DNA of 59,046 bases from Candidatus Marsarchaeota archaeon. Its GTDB lineage: Archaea; Micrarchaeota; Micrarchaeia; Micrarchaeales; Micrarchaeaceae. The notes under the pieces were generated by a model, which did not search any database, was not told the origin of the DNA, and worked only from the letters and a program-made list of their open reading frames with translations. The position numbers were made by a program, and so were the translations under genes. Position 1 is the stretch's first letter; each line of letters opens with the position of its first letter. Of the stretch, positions 41,673 through 51,506 are shown one piece after another. The stretch lies in NCBI GenBank assembly GCA_023485295.1, contig JAMCZQ010000003.1, forward strand, positions 1 to 59,046, given 5' to 3'.

Positions 41673-42818
41673 TTACGGTAGCAGCGCCATCCTCTTGAGA
41701 AGCAGGTATATCGCTGCGTAGCTCGGCAGGGAAACGCGCTTGTTTTCGTATGGGCCGTACTCCATCCCGTTCATGAGGAGCTTCTCCTTGGTGTTGGCGA
41801 CCACGAATATCTCGCCCTTAGGGAAGGCAATGCATTCCTTCATGGGGTCGAAGGTCGACAGCGCCTTAAAGCTTGGCACTGCCTTTGAAACGAGGCCTGA
41901 GCCGCCGTGAAGCGTCCCTGCAGCACGCAGTAAATGCTGTGGATCGTTAGTTACGTTCTTGTCTATGGAATCGCTTTGCCTTACGGAAATGCTTCCGGCC
42001 ACATTTTTCCAGAAATCTTCCTTTTTAGGTATGTTCACCTTGTCCCAGTTGCCTGTGGTTATGCCCAGTATGACGCTTGCTTTGTTTGCATAAAGCCTTT
42101 TCGCTATGGGCTGCGGCACGCCAAGTGCCATTATCGAGGTTGGCCCTGCGTTTAGCGTGTTTATCACGTTTCTTGCAATCTTTCCGCCCCAGCCCGGATC
42201 GTTTGGCTTCGGGCCTATAAGCCTGGCGCCACGCTTGCCGATTGTTGGGAAAAAGCTTTCCAGCTTCATTCCGCTGCCGGTTATGTAATCGCTTATCTCC
42301 TTTCTGGCCCTGCCGTCAAGCATCATGACGGCCTCGGACTTTACATGCACATGGTAGCCCCTGTTGCCGCTGAAATTTACGGAAATGTCGTTTAAAGAGA
42401 ATCCGAAATCCGGCACGAGGAACTGCTCCACGAGCTTGAATACCTCCATTTTCACCTCATGAAGGCAGTTCTCGCACACCCAAGAATTGCCGTGGCGCTT
42501 TTGGCAAGCCAGGTGAAGGTCTGTCGCGTCGAGGTCAAACACTAGCTCGCTGCCCTGCCATCCCTTGTTCTCCATCGGCCTGCCTGCAGGATTTTCATAA
42601 AGCGCAGAAGAAGTGGATATGTATGCAGGCACGTTAGCAGTGATGTATCTGCGTAGCTCCTCTTCGTTCTTGAATGCCATGTGCCTGCGCGCTATCTTTG
42701 TCTCAAAATTGCCGAAGCCGAACTCCCTCTTAGGTATGTCGCTTATGCCTATCGGGTTTTTCGAATAGAACTCACGAAAAAGCCCGATTGCAAGGCTCTC
42801 AACGCTTTTATCCAGCAT
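41673..42818 (-). CDS. priS: DNA primase small (catalytic) subunit
   Basis: This protein of about 381 residues is the archaeo-eukaryotic primase that starts DNA strands. The metal motif is ELVFDLDATD (Asp97 and Asp99 counted from the longer start), next to a zinc region (CQKRHGNSWVCENC) and the SGNRGYHVHV motif that binds the nucleotide. Further on, the LIGPKPNDPGWGG and LLRAAGTLHGGSGL segments are typical. I chose the ATG at 42818 over a TTG two codons before. The large subunit is not in the window. It stands alone between the regulator region and the HAD gene. Confidence 0.93.
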   Translation of the reverse strand: MLDKSVESLAIGLFREFYSKNPIGISDIPKREFGFGNFETKIARRHMAFKNEEELRRYITANVPAYISTSSALYENPAGRPMENKGWQGSELVFDLDATDLHLACQKRHGNSWVCENCLHEVKMEVFKLVEQFLVPDFGFSLNDISVNFSGNRGYHVHVKSEAVMMLDGRARKEISDYITGSGMKLESFFPTIGKRGARLIGPKPNDPGWGGKIARNVINTLNAGPTSIMALGVPQPIAKRLYANKASVILGITTGNWDKVNIPKKEDFWKNVAGSISVRQSDSIDKNVTNDPQHLLRAAGTLHGGSGLVSKAVPSFKALSTFDPMKECIAFPKGEIFVVANTKEKLLMNGMEYGPYENKRVSLPSYAAIYLLLKRMALLP

Positions 42819-42947
42819 GCGCAAGCACTGTTATTATTCTGTCAGCAAGCGATTTAGAACATTTGCACAAATGCGGCCGGTTTGACAGCATGCGAATATG
42901 ATAGTGCCCAATTTAAACCCATAGGGTAAAGGTGTTATGCGATCACC

Positions 42948-43556
42948 ATGCCTTTCGCTGTTATAGATTTGGACGGATGCCTAGAACCGGATATACACGA
43001 AGCCTTTGCAAAACGCTTCATCAGGAAGGATTCTGCAGTCGAGCATGCATTGAAGGAAGTCACCTTTAACGCGATGGACAAGCTTTCGTATTTTACCACT
43101 AGAGTAGCGCGCAAAGTGGACCATAACATTGGATTCGACGAGAACATAGTTGCTTCAATGAAGCTGCTGCAAAAGCATGGATTTGAGATAGTAGTGCGCA
43201 CAGCCAATCGGCTGATCAGCGATGACGATTTGGCAAATCTTGAAGGCAGGCTCATGAAGCTTGGGGTGGAAGCGCACGTAGAGAGGGCAAAAGACAGCGA
43301 AAAGTTCAGGGAGCGCAACGGAGAAAGGCCTTATGTCATTTTGGATGACAAGCCGAACGTGGTAATGATGGCAGGAAGGCTTGGGATAACGTCAATACTG
43401 CTTTTGAGCGATTACAACAGGGCTGAGGCTGCGGTCCTGGGCCGCATAAACAGGAATATAAGAGTGTCGAAGCCTGAAGCGATACCTGAGCTATGCGAAA
43501 GCATAGTCGCAGAAAGGGCGCGTGCTGCGAAATCGCAACGTATTAAAGCGTTCTAA
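42948..43556 (+). CDS. HAD-superfamily hydrolase
   Basis: This 202-residue protein has the HAD nucleophile motif AVIDLDGCLEP (Asp7, Asp9) at the start, a Thr in IVVRTANRL as motif II, and VILDDKPNVVMMAGRLGITSILL as the C-terminal motif with the metal Asp pair. The cap is short, so the substrate might be a larger molecule. It is followed 14 nt later by a DUF45 peptidase on the same strand. Specificity unknown. Confidence 0.82.
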   Translation: MPFAVIDLDGCLEPDIHEAFAKRFIRKDSAVEHALKEVTFNAMDKLSYFTTRVARKVDHNIGFDENIVASMKLLQKHGFEIVVRTANRLISDDDLANLEGRLMKLGVEAHVERAKDSEKFRERNGERPYVILDDKPNVVMMAGRLGITSILLLSDYNRAEAAVLGRINRNIRVSKPEAIPELCESIVAERARAAKSQRIKAF

Positions 43557-43570
43557 GCCAAACATCAAAC

Positions 43571-44365
43571 ATGCCTTATGCTGACACGTACCAGTTTCAG
43601 CCAGTATCTATTGGCAGCAGCACTGCTGAGGTTAAAATTGTAGAGGCCAGGGTCAAAAGGGGCTACGCAACTGTAAGAAACGGCTTCGTTGTGATAAAGG
43701 TGCCTGCTGCATACTCTGACAGGAGGAAGCGCGCCTTGGCAAATGACCTTTATAAAATGATTGTGAGGGCTGCGGCAAAGGATCCTAGCAGGTTTGCCAG
43801 GAACAGCGATCTGGTTTTTAGGGATATGCAGAAGGTCTCGCTTTTCGGGACTGTTATTACTGTAAAAGTTATCGCGCGCAATGCAAGGTCAGGCGCTGCA
43901 AAAGTGAGCGGCGACTTGCTTCTTATAAAAGTGCCTTTAGGCAAGGAAGGCGATACTGCGCTCGTATCAAAATTGGCTGCAAGGGGCATAGGAAAACACT
44001 TTGAGCAGCACCTAGACGGTTACGTAAGGGCCATTAACAGCGCAACGTTCAAAAGCAAGCTTGGGCGCGTAAGGATAAGAAACGGCCTTACCGTCCTTGG
44101 CTCGTGCTCCCCAAAAAACGACATAACAATCAATGAGAGGCTGCTCTTCACCGATATAAAATTCTTGAATTATGTGATAATGCACGAATTGGCACATACG
44201 GTAGTGCGCTCGCACTCCAACGCTTTCTGGAAAGCCCTTGCTACTTATGTGCCTGACTTTAAACGCATCCGCAAGGAGCTCAGGGATGCGGGACGCAATG
44301 TAGAAACTGAGTATAAAGAAGCAGGAGAGGAGGCTGCCATAAAGGCAGCCGAAGTTAAGCCTTAG
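43571..44365 (+). CDS. YgjP-like DUF45 metallopeptidase
   Basis: This 264-residue protein has two N-terminal beta-rich repeats and a C-terminal zinc domain: YVIMHELAHTVVRSHSNAFWKAL, with His205, His209 and His215 as ligands in HExxH-x5-H form. The family (DUF45, SprT-like) includes YgjP, a predicted metal-dependent hydrolase. It overlaps the convergent P1 gene by 4 bp at its end. The neighbour upstream is a HAD protein. The biological substrate is unknown. Confidence 0.85.
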   Translation: MPYADTYQFQPVSIGSSTAEVKIVEARVKRGYATVRNGFVVIKVPAAYSDRRKRALANDLYKMIVRAAAKDPSRFARNSDLVFRDMQKVSLFGTVITVKVIARNARSGAAKVSGDLLLIKVPLGKEGDTALVSKLAARGIGKHFEQHLDGYVRAINSATFKSKLGRVRIRNGLTVLGSCSPKNDITINERLLFTDIKFLNYVIMHELAHTVVRSHSNAFWKALATYVPDFKRIRKELRDAGRNVETEYKEAGEEAAIKAAEVKP

Positions 44366-44667
44366 CCGAAGAGCCCTGCAAGGCCGCCTGCGGCTTCGTC
44401 TTCGCTTTTTGCCTCTGCTTTCTCTTCCTTCTTTGCAGCTTTCTGCTCATGGGCCGGCGCTGCTGCTGCCTGGGCTGGTGCCGCCTGCACGCTTTGCGCG
44501 TTCTTTATTATGTCCTTTATGTTGAGGCCCTTTAGCGATTCGACAACTGCCTTCGCTTTGGCTTCGTCAGGCTTGAATCCTGCGCTCTTTACCACTTCCA
44601 TTAAATCTTTCTCGTTTACCTCCTTTCCTGCTGCGTCAAGCAGCAATGCCGCATATATGTATTCCAT
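44362..44667 (-). CDS. rpl12: Ribosomal stalk protein P1 (archaeal L12)
   Basis: This protein of about 101 residues starts at the ATG 44667, with GGTGA just upstream, and begins EYIYAALLLDAAGKEVNEKDL. It has a helical dimerisation domain, an Ala-rich hinge (QAAAAPAHEQKAA) and the conserved C-terminal LAGLFG that binds elongation factors. It follows P0 by 17 nt. Confidence 0.95.
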   Translation of the reverse strand: MEYIYAALLLDAAGKEVNEKDLMEVVKSAGFKPDEAKAKAVVESLKGLNIKDIIKNAQSVQAAPAQAAAAPAHEQKAAKKEEKAEAKSEDEAAGGLAGLFG

Positions 44668-44684
44668 GCTTTCACCTTTTAATG

Positions 44685-45512
44685 TCATATTTTCGAATTG
44701 AGCAGGTTGGCGCTTAGCGCTGCATTAGAGACCATTTTCTCTATAATGCCTGGCTCGTAAATGCTTGCGCCGAGGCCAAGTGCCACTGCGTTGTTGTACG
44801 CCTCAGCCACGAACCTCTCTACAGTATAGCTGTTTACTATTTTTGCCATGATGCTTATGCTCAGCGCCTGCGCGAACGCGCTTGCTATATCGCTTGCTAC
44901 GCTCGCTGATGTTATGCTGAATACATCCTTTGTGAATTTGACATTGCCGCTCAGCATCACCAGAGGCTCTATGCTTGCGGTAAATGGCATTATGTCAAGC
45001 GTGTGAAGCGCCTTTGCTACCTGCAGGCTTATCGTACTGCCTTTAGGCACAAGCACCTTGTCTTTCGCTATCACGACCTTGCCCTTGTCAATCTTTACGT
45101 CTATGCCGGCGGCCTTAAGCTCTGTTACTGCCTGCCCTGGCTGCAATGTCGTCTCTCCAGCCGGCACAATAATCTCCTGCGGCGCTATCTGCGATGGCTT
45201 GGCAGCGAGCTTTATGGTGCCTTCCTTGAATTTTTTGTACAGCTCAAACGGGTTGGAATTGCTCAGTATGACTGCAGAAGTGCCTTCTAAGTCTTCTGCA
45301 AGCTCTTTGCCTTTCTTGCTCTTCTCCAGTGCCATCTTAATAAGCGATTTCTTGCCTGTTATAAACTTTATTTCATTCCTCATGTTGTTCCTTGAAGCCT
45401 GCAGCAGCCTGTCAGGTATGCCGCTCAGGGGCACTATGCCCACAAGGCCATAGCTGTCTATGAGCTTTGCATTGTCATCGACAAACTTGCGCTTTTGATC
45501 TTTTGTCAGCAT
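44685..45512 (-). CDS. rplP0: Ribosomal stalk protein P0 (uL10)
   Basis: This 275-residue protein has the RNA-binding N domain (LPRRNNMRNE-like: QASRNNMRNEIKFITGKKSLIKMAL), the archaeal insertion (ETTLQPGQAVTELKAAGIDVKIDKGKV) and C-terminal helices that carry P1 dimers. The far C terminus lacks the acidic GLFG tail seen in many archaeal P0 proteins, so it is shorter than usual. It lies 9 nt after uL1. Confidence 0.94.
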   Translation of the reverse strand: MLTKDQKRKFVDDNAKLIDSYGLVGIVPLSGIPDRLLQASRNNMRNEIKFITGKKSLIKMALEKSKKGKELAEDLEGTSAVILSNSNPFELYKKFKEGTIKLAAKPSQIAPQEIIVPAGETTLQPGQAVTELKAAGIDVKIDKGKVVIAKDKVLVPKGSTISLQVAKALHTLDIMPFTASIEPLVMLSGNVKFTKDVFSITSASVASDIASAFAQALSISIMAKIVNSYTVERFVAEAYNNAVALGLGASIYEPGIIEKMVSNAALSANLLNSKI

Positions 45513-45521
45513 TTTTACACC

Positions 45522-46154
45522 TTATATAATCCTTATGGGCTTGCTCATAGTAAGCTTCACATAAGCTGATTTTATATTCTGCCTCCCAAGTTTCTTGCTA
45601 AGCGAGGATATAACTTCATCAATGTTCGCGGCGACCTTGTCCGTAGGCATGTCCTCCGAGCCAACCGCGCAGTGTATTGTCGGCAGGTACTTGCCCTTGC
45701 TCCTGAGGTATATTGACTTGCTTACCGTATTCACCATCGCGGATATATCAGTGCCTATCAGTGGCTTTGGCATTTTATTCCTTGGTCCCAGAAACGAGCC
45801 CAGGCTTTTAGCCACGGAAGACATAAGGCTCGGCTGCGCGATAAGCTCGTATTCCAACAATTCGTTAAGCGAAGACTTATTGTTTGCCATCTGGGCTATC
45901 TCACTGCTCGGGACGACCTTTGCCCCCAAAGCAGATGCCTTTTCGGCTATCGATTTGTCATCTGCGAATACCATTGCCTTGCTTTCCTTGCCTTTGCCAT
46001 TCGGAAGAACTACCTGCATGTTCAGCCTGTTCTCCTGCTTTGAAAAGTCAACGCCCTTGAAGTTTATGGCAAGTTCTATGGTTTGCTTGAATTTCCTTTT
46101 TCCTTTATTTTCTTCTAGGAATGCCCTTAATTTTTCCAATTGCTCTTTTTCCAT
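45522..46154 (-). CDS. rpl1: Ribosomal protein uL1
   Basis: This 210-residue protein has an N-terminal FKQTIELAINFKGVDF and the GPRNKMPKPL core of uL1. It opens the uL1-P0-P1 run. uL11, which often precedes it, is not seen here. Autoregulation by uL1 binding to its own mRNA is known in other archaea; I see no clear site in the short leader. Confidence 0.94.
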   Translation of the reverse strand: MEKEQLEKLRAFLEENKGKRKFKQTIELAINFKGVDFSKQENRLNMQVVLPNGKGKESKAMVFADDKSIAEKASALGAKVVPSSEIAQMANNKSSLNELLEYELIAQPSLMSSVAKSLGSFLGPRNKMPKPLIGTDISAMVNTVSKSIYLRSKGKYLPTIHCAVGSEDMPTDKVAANIDEVISSLSKKLGRQNIKSAYVKLTMSKPIRII

Positions 46155-46284
46155 TTAAGCTCCCTCCTGCAAAGCTGCAGTAACTGCGGGAAAAGCAGTA
46201 TATTAAGCAAGAGAGTTTATGTGCTCAATGTTTATAAATTTTTTGGTATTTGGGCTTGTTCAGAAGCTTTTTAGTAAGGTACGG

Positions 46285-49200
46285 CTAGGAAGGATTACCC
46301 TTTTCACGGGCCTTCATGGCTGCATATGCGATTATTATGATTGCCAGGACGACAATCACGACGATTATGGCGTATTCTTCATAGTTTGGAGTTGGCTTCG
46401 CAACCGTCAGTATCGTTGTCGTTGCAGTAGTAGCAGGAATTGTAGTAGTGATATTCTGGGTTGTAGCTACTGCGACAACTGCAGGTGCAGAAGCGAAGAA
46501 TGCGATGTTGCATGCGCTTTGGTTGATTGAATAGCTGGTTACTGGCATCCAGGTGCCATTTACAAGCGTCAGTGGCTTTATCTGCGATGGATTTAGAGAG
46601 CATGCATATGTCACTGTAGTGTTGATTGCAGGCACCTTCGGCGTTGCGGATATGTTGAAGCCTGAAATTGTATGATAGCCTATAGGCACTGAAGGCATCG
46701 TTGATGTTACGTTCTTTATCGTTACATCTTCTGTAATGTTCTTTGTGTAGTTGGAATATATGTTAAGCGCTATGTGCAATTGCGTTATTGTTATCTTTGA
46801 TCGTTCATGGGGCGCAATATTCAGCGATACTTCATAGCCCTTGTTTGTAATAGATATTGACGGAAGTGTTGTTGTAGTTACGGTTGTAGTGGTCGTTGTA
46901 GTGGTAGTAGTGGTTGTTGGAATGATCCTTTTTGAATAATATGCGTCGTAGGAACCGCCAGTGGTTGTGTAATTTGTGCCGCATGGCGTTGAATCAAGAA
47001 GGCCGTACGTATTGTTTGAGACATAATAATTGCCGTTTGCAGTGAAAGCGCATGCAAAATTGAACCTGACGTAGTAATGCGCTGGGAACGATATCTCTGC
47101 AGGCAGCTGATTCTGGTAATACGTTATGTTCAGCACCTTTGCATTGTCTGAATAGTTTATCAAGTATACATCAAACACGCTCCTGTTTGACGCATACGTC
47201 TTATTTACATTGTCTGTTATGTATAAAGTAGAGATTGAGGATGGATGCACAGGCGCAGGAATTATTGTCAATGTTCTGGACACTGATGCAGATGTGTAGT
47301 TTCCATTGCCAAGGGTATTGGCAGTTATTATGTAATTGCCTGCTGCTGGGCCAACAGCAAAATCATTGCTGGAGTAGAACGAACTTACCAAAGCATTATT
47401 TACAAAGGCATTTGCCTGCAACTGGTTGTTATACGTGGATATTTCGGCTTCGACAGTAGCTGTCGAACCGTTATAGACAAAATTTTGCGGGAAAACGGGA
47501 AATGATATTGATGGGGAGGCTTTTGCGATAGTGAAGTCCTTTTTTATGGCGTTGGATGTATAATTCCCGTTTCCCGTAGTATTGAAGACTACTGAATAAT
47601 TCCCAGCACCTTCATGTGCAGTGAACGTTATTGTATTTGATGCAAATGTTGAATTCGCAACTACATTGCCATTTATGTAAAGGTATCCCTTCAACTGGTT
47701 GCCAAAGGAATTTATGGAAGCAGTGATTAGGCATCCTGCAGAGCCGCTGTACGTGTAGTTGCTGCATACATGCAGTTGCAGTGTTGGCGTTGCCTTTGCA
47801 ATTGTGAATGACGCAGAGGTGGTGTTTGAAGTATAGTTTGCATTACCAGGAGTATTGGCAGTAAGCGCATATGTGCCTGCAGCAGAGAATTTATACGAGT
47901 TTGACCCTGTATTGATTATGCTTACTAAGTTCTGTTCCCTATAAATTACGATATAGGCGTAGGCGCCATTTGGAGAGACTGCAACTCCTGAAGGTATTTG
48001 ATAAAGGCTTGGTATGCTTAAGATAGTCTTGTTGGTAGCAGTGTTTACTACTATCACTGTTTCGTTGGCATCATTCGTAATGTAGGCATAAGCGCCACTT
48101 GGGGAAAAAGCGACATCAACTGGTAGGTTGAAATTTGACATAGTGTTAACAATGCTGCCTGTAGAAGTATTTACTATATTGACATTATTACCACCATAAT
48201 TGACTACATAGGCGTAGGCGCCGTTGGGGGAGAAGGCTACACCATGCGGCCCGAAGAAGAAACCATTGAGTGTCGAAACGATTTTACTTGTAGAAGTATT
48301 TACTACACTGACTGTACCGCTATTGTAGTTAGTTACGTAGGCGTAGGCGCCGTTGGGGGAGAAGGCTACACCCCATGGCCAGTTGAAACCTGTAATTTTT
48401 GAAATAATTCGATTTGTAGATGTGTTAACTATGCTAACGTTGTCTGCAAATAGATTTGTTACGTAGGCGTAGGCGCCGTTGGGGGAGAAGGCAACATCAC
48501 CTCCGATAAAGCCCTTAATAATTGAAACAACTGTGTGTTTGGAAGTATTAATTACGCTTACAGTCCCGCCTTCATTCGCCACATAGGCGTAGGCGCCGTT
48601 GGGGGAGAAGGCAACACCACGCGCTTCGCTAATTGAACTAGAATTCGACACTGTAGAGTTATATACTCCTGTGGTAATATTTGATATAAATATATTATTT
48701 GAATATAAGTTTAGAGGAACCTGGTTGAAGTATGTTATCGTGCCGAAATATGCTTTACTGTATGAGCCATTATAGATCGAATTTTTTGGAACAACAATAG
48801 ATAGAGGTGGGTTCGCTTTTTCTATAGATATCTTAATCGAATTAGAGATTATGCTGTTGTAGACTATTATCGTATTAGTGCTGTTTCTGAAATCATTTTG
48901 CATATGGCTACTAGAGATTGTGTATAGATAGTTCCCGGCAGTTGCGGACAATGAATTGGTTGGAATTTGCATTCCGAGAGAATCTTTGTTATTGAAAGCA
49001 GTGAACTGGCCCACGCTAGAATTTATATGGAATGCCAGAGTGTTCAGGACATTGCCCGAAGTTGAATTGCTTTTCAAAGAAGCTGAAATAAACGGTGCAA
49101 AAGAATTGTATGTGTATGTATTTATGGTTGGAGCTGTGTCTATCGAAATCGATTCATTTAACACATTAAAAGACATTGATAAAGTGTTTGCAGTATAGTT

Positions 49201-50544
49201 TGCATTGCCCAATGTGTTTGCAGTTAAGTAATACGTGCCAGGCGCAGAGAACCTGTATGAATTAAAGCCGGTGTTGAGTATGGTTAAGTTATTGTCATTC
49301 AGCACGTATGCATAAGCACCGCTTGGAGAGAAAGCAACACCTTCCAAGCCTTCGATGTTATGTATTGTTGACACTATAGTGTGTGTGGAAGTATTAACTA
49401 TGCTGATTGTATTATTGACATTGGCTACTTCAGCGTTTATTACATAAGCATAAGCGCCGTTGGGGGAGAGGGATATGCCAATGGGGCCATTGAAACCATG
49501 TATTGAAGCTACAGTTGCATATGTCGAAGTATTAATTACACTTACAGTGTTATTCTCATCCATTGTAACATAGGCGTAGGCGCCGTTTGGAGAGAATGCT
49601 ACGCCCCACGGGCCGTTAGAAGCATCGATTGAAGTTACAAGGCTACGCGTGGAAGTGTTTATTATGCACACAGCTCCTGGAAGCATAAAACCAGTTACGT
49701 ATGCATATGCACCGTCTGGCGTAAATGCTACATCGTGAGGGTCGGTAATACATGAATTGCTTATGGTTGTAACAATACTACGCGTGGAAGTGTTTATTAT
49801 GCTTACAGAATTATCGCCATTGTTTACTACGTAGGCGTAGGCGCCGTTTGGAGAGAATGCTACGCCCCACGGGTTATTAAATTTGATTATATTAGCGACT
49901 ATGCGCTTTGTTGAAGTATTAAATACACTAACATTATTGCCGATAGTAATGTAGGCATAAGCGCCGTTGGGGGAGAAGGCAACACCTCGTCCCGCAATGC
50001 CTGACAGCGTAGAATTTCGTATCCCTGTTAAGGTATTTGATACGAGCGCATTATTGACATAGAAGCTGACAGGTATCTGGTTTAATTGCGTAAACGTGCC
50101 GTAAGCAAAAGTCATTTTGTCAAGAGGCACTGATATGTTCAGAGGCGGTGAGGCTTTTGTGATGGAAATTGTATTTGACACTACGTGGCCGATTGCGCCT
50201 TGCGCAGAGCCAAGAGGCACCAAATTCACCGAATTGGTGCTTATTGCGTTTATCGCATAGGAATTGCCTGCAATCACGTTGGAGTTTAAGTATGGTATTG
50301 TGCCATACGCCTCGAAATTGAATGCTGATGCAGTGTTTGCGGTCAAAGCGTTCGCAACGACTATATTGTTTATTGATATTTCAGTGATATTAAGCGCGTT
50401 GGAAGGCGTTGCAGTTATAATATCTGTATTCCCATAGGTTATGACATTTCCTTTTGAGAATGTAAGACCTGCACCGTACGCTCCGATTGGAATTGATAGT
50501 AAAACAAGCAGAACAAGCATCGGCATAAACGTTTTTGCACACAT
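46285..50544 (-). CDS. Giant cell-surface protein with two YVTN beta-propellers
   Basis: This 1,419-residue secreted, membrane-anchored protein begins with a signal peptide (MPMLVLLVLLSIPIGAYGAG). Two blocks of six YVTN-type repeats (AFSPNGAYAYV, then NTST) lie near residues 180-420 and 635-865, enough for one propeller each. They are separated and followed by Ig-like, Asn-rich segments (GTYYLTANTLGNANYTANT and similar). A Thr run near residue 1215 and a C-terminal membrane helix (YAIIVVIVVLAIIIIAYAAM) follow, ending in basic residues inside the cell. NxS/T glycosylation sequons are very frequent. It probably coats the cell or mediates attachment. Confidence 0.9.
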   Translation of the reverse strand: MCAKTFMPMLVLLVLLSIPIGAYGAGLTFSKGNVITYGNTDIITATPSNALNITEISINNIVVANALTANTASAFNFEAYGTIPYLNSNVIAGNSYAINAISTNSVNLVPLGSAQGAIGHVVSNTISITKASPPLNISVPLDKMTFAYGTFTQLNQIPVSFYVNNALVSNTLTGIRNSTLSGIAGRGVAFSPNGAYAYITIGNNVSVFNTSTKRIVANIIKFNNPWGVAFSPNGAYAYVVNNGDNSVSIINTSTRSIVTTISNSCITDPHDVAFTPDGAYAYVTGFMLPGAVCIINTSTRSLVTSIDASNGPWGVAFSPNGAYAYVTMDENNTVSVINTSTYATVASIHGFNGPIGISLSPNGAYAYVINAEVANVNNTISIVNTSTHTIVSTIHNIEGLEGVAFSPSGAYAYVLNDNNLTILNTGFNSYRFSAPGTYYLTANTLGNANYTANTLSMSFNVLNESISIDTAPTINTYTYNSFAPFISASLKSNSTSGNVLNTLAFHINSSVGQFTAFNNKDSLGMQIPTNSLSATAGNYLYTISSSHMQNDFRNSTNTIIVYNSIISNSIKISIEKANPPLSIVVPKNSIYNGSYSKAYFGTITYFNQVPLNLYSNNIFISNITTGVYNSTVSNSSSISEARGVAFSPNGAYAYVANEGGTVSVINTSKHTVVSIIKGFIGGDVAFSPNGAYAYVTNLFADNVSIVNTSTNRIISKITGFNWPWGVAFSPNGAYAYVTNYNSGTVSVVNTSTSKIVSTLNGFFFGPHGVAFSPNGAYAYVVNYGGNNVNIVNTSTGSIVNTMSNFNLPVDVAFSPSGAYAYITNDANETVIVVNTATNKTILSIPSLYQIPSGVAVSPNGAYAYIVIYREQNLVSIINTGSNSYKFSAAGTYALTANTPGNANYTSNTTSASFTIAKATPTLQLHVCSNYTYSGSAGCLITASINSFGNQLKGYLYINGNVVANSTFASNTITFTAHEGAGNYSVVFNTTGNGNYTSNAIKKDFTIAKASPSISFPVFPQNFVYNGSTATVEAEISTYNNQLQANAFVNNALVSSFYSSNDFAVGPAAGNYIITANTLGNGNYTSASVSRTLTIIPAPVHPSSISTLYITDNVNKTYASNRSVFDVYLINYSDNAKVLNITYYQNQLPAEISFPAHYYVRFNFACAFTANGNYYVSNNTYGLLDSTPCGTNYTTTGGSYDAYYSKRIIPTTTTTTTTTTTTVTTTTLPSISITNKGYEVSLNIAPHERSKITITQLHIALNIYSNYTKNITEDVTIKNVTSTMPSVPIGYHTISGFNISATPKVPAINTTVTYACSLNPSQIKPLTLVNGTWMPVTSYSINQSACNIAFFASAPAVVAVATTQNITTTIPATTATTTILTVAKPTPNYEEYAIIVVIVVLAIIIIAYAAMKAREKGNPS
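47950..48640 (-). repeat. Six YVTN repeat units, second propeller
   Basis: Units of roughly 115-135 bp each carry a near-identical DNA core (GTAGGCGTAGGCGCCGTTGG, then GGGAGAAGGC on the plus strand). Several cores are identical base for base, for example near 48211, 48341, 48470 and 48582, while the linkers between them differ. Outer units diverge more. Confidence 0.85.
49290..50000 (-). repeat. Six YVTN repeat units, first propeller
   Basis: The unit and core are the same as in the second block. Cores near 49572 and 49832 share the variant GCGCCGTTTGGAGAGAATGC, distinct from the version dominant in the other block, so each block looks homogenised separately. Confidence 0.85.
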
Positions 50545-50742
50545 ATCAAAACCATTTGAAACTATTAATTACAATCTGTTAATCATTAATAAAAAACTTT
50601 CTAGAACGCTAAAATTATTGGATATTTACGCTGTTTACGTTATATCTAATTTTGAAAGATATGGGCGTGCCTTTAAAGCCCAATATACTAATAGCATTAT
50701 ATTTTATATTACTGGTTATATATTATCCAATCCGATTGAAGT

Positions 50743-51498
50743 ATGCTTGGGGATGAGAGTTGCATGATTGCGATTTCTAGCATCTTGGGATTTGCTATTA
50801 CTGGCATAACTATTGCTATTGCTGCATTGGCTTTGCCTAAGAAAACCGGAAATAAGAACATCATTACAGTATTGCTTATTGGAATAGGAGCCATGTCTTT
50901 GGCATTGATAATACAATCGATAGCCCAACAGATTCCATACTTATATATTTTGACATCTTTGAAAAGCGTAAGTGCAGCTAACAGCAGATACGTTGCTTTG
51001 GAAAAGGCATATCCAATACTTATAGCAGCTTTCTTAGGAATCATGGCAGGTTTCTGGCAGGAGCTTGCGAAATTTTTCTCAGTTAGATATTTCAAGCATT
51101 TTGACGCGCCGTGGATAGGCTTCGGATTTGCGGTTGTTGACATTGCAATTTTTCTCTTTGGGCTTCTTCCAGGATTAAGCGCCAGTGCTAAGGATATAAC
51201 AGCGATAAGCGCAGTAAGCCTTATTGGAATCATATTGCAAAGCCCGTTCTCCATGATGTTTCATACAGGCACTGCTGCATACCTTAAATCTGGAAATGAA
51301 AAGAAAAAGGCGCTTAAAAACTTCCTGGTGGCGTTCCTTGCGCATTCGTACGTAGATGGCGTACTTGTTTATGCAGACATAGCCGTCGTGCTCCTTGGCT
51401 TCTCGCTTTTCTACAGCGAGCTGCTGGTCTGGATTCCTGCAATGGCAATTGCCGTTGCGTTCCTGCTTTACTTAAGGGCTTATATAAAGGAGATTTAA
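50743..51498 (+). CDS. Polytopic membrane protein, possible YhfC/PrsW-like intramembrane protease
   Basis: This 251-residue protein has about seven membrane segments. Polar residues lie in the membrane at places typical of glutamate/histidine-type intramembrane proteases: FWQELAKFF, GFGFAVVD, MMFHTGTA and AHSYVDG. This layout resembles the YhfC or PrsW-related families, but I cannot confirm it by eye. It is divergent from the giant surface protein, sharing a 198-bp AT-rich region, so processing of that protein is conceivable. A TATA motif just upstream suggests a leaderless mRNA. Confidence 0.65.
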   Translation: MLGDESCMIAISSILGFAITGITIAIAALALPKKTGNKNIITVLLIGIGAMSLALIIQSIAQQIPYLYILTSLKSVSAANSRYVALEKAYPILIAAFLGIMAGFWQELAKFFSVRYFKHFDAPWIGFGFAVVDIAIFLFGLLPGLSASAKDITAISAVSLIGIILQSPFSMMFHTGTAAYLKSGNEKKKALKNFLVAFLAHSYVDGVLVYADIAVVLLGFSLFYSELLVWIPAMAIAVAFLLYLRAYIKEI

Positions 51499-51506
51499 AT
51501 GCCGTT

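Noticed and set aside
46860-46920. Possible microsatellite or CRISPR-like array
   Set aside because: The repetitive DNA encodes the poly-Thr linker of the surface protein; there are no spacers.
47950-50000. CRISPR array
   Set aside because: Repeats are coding YVTN units with related linkers of 85-110 bp, in frame throughout.
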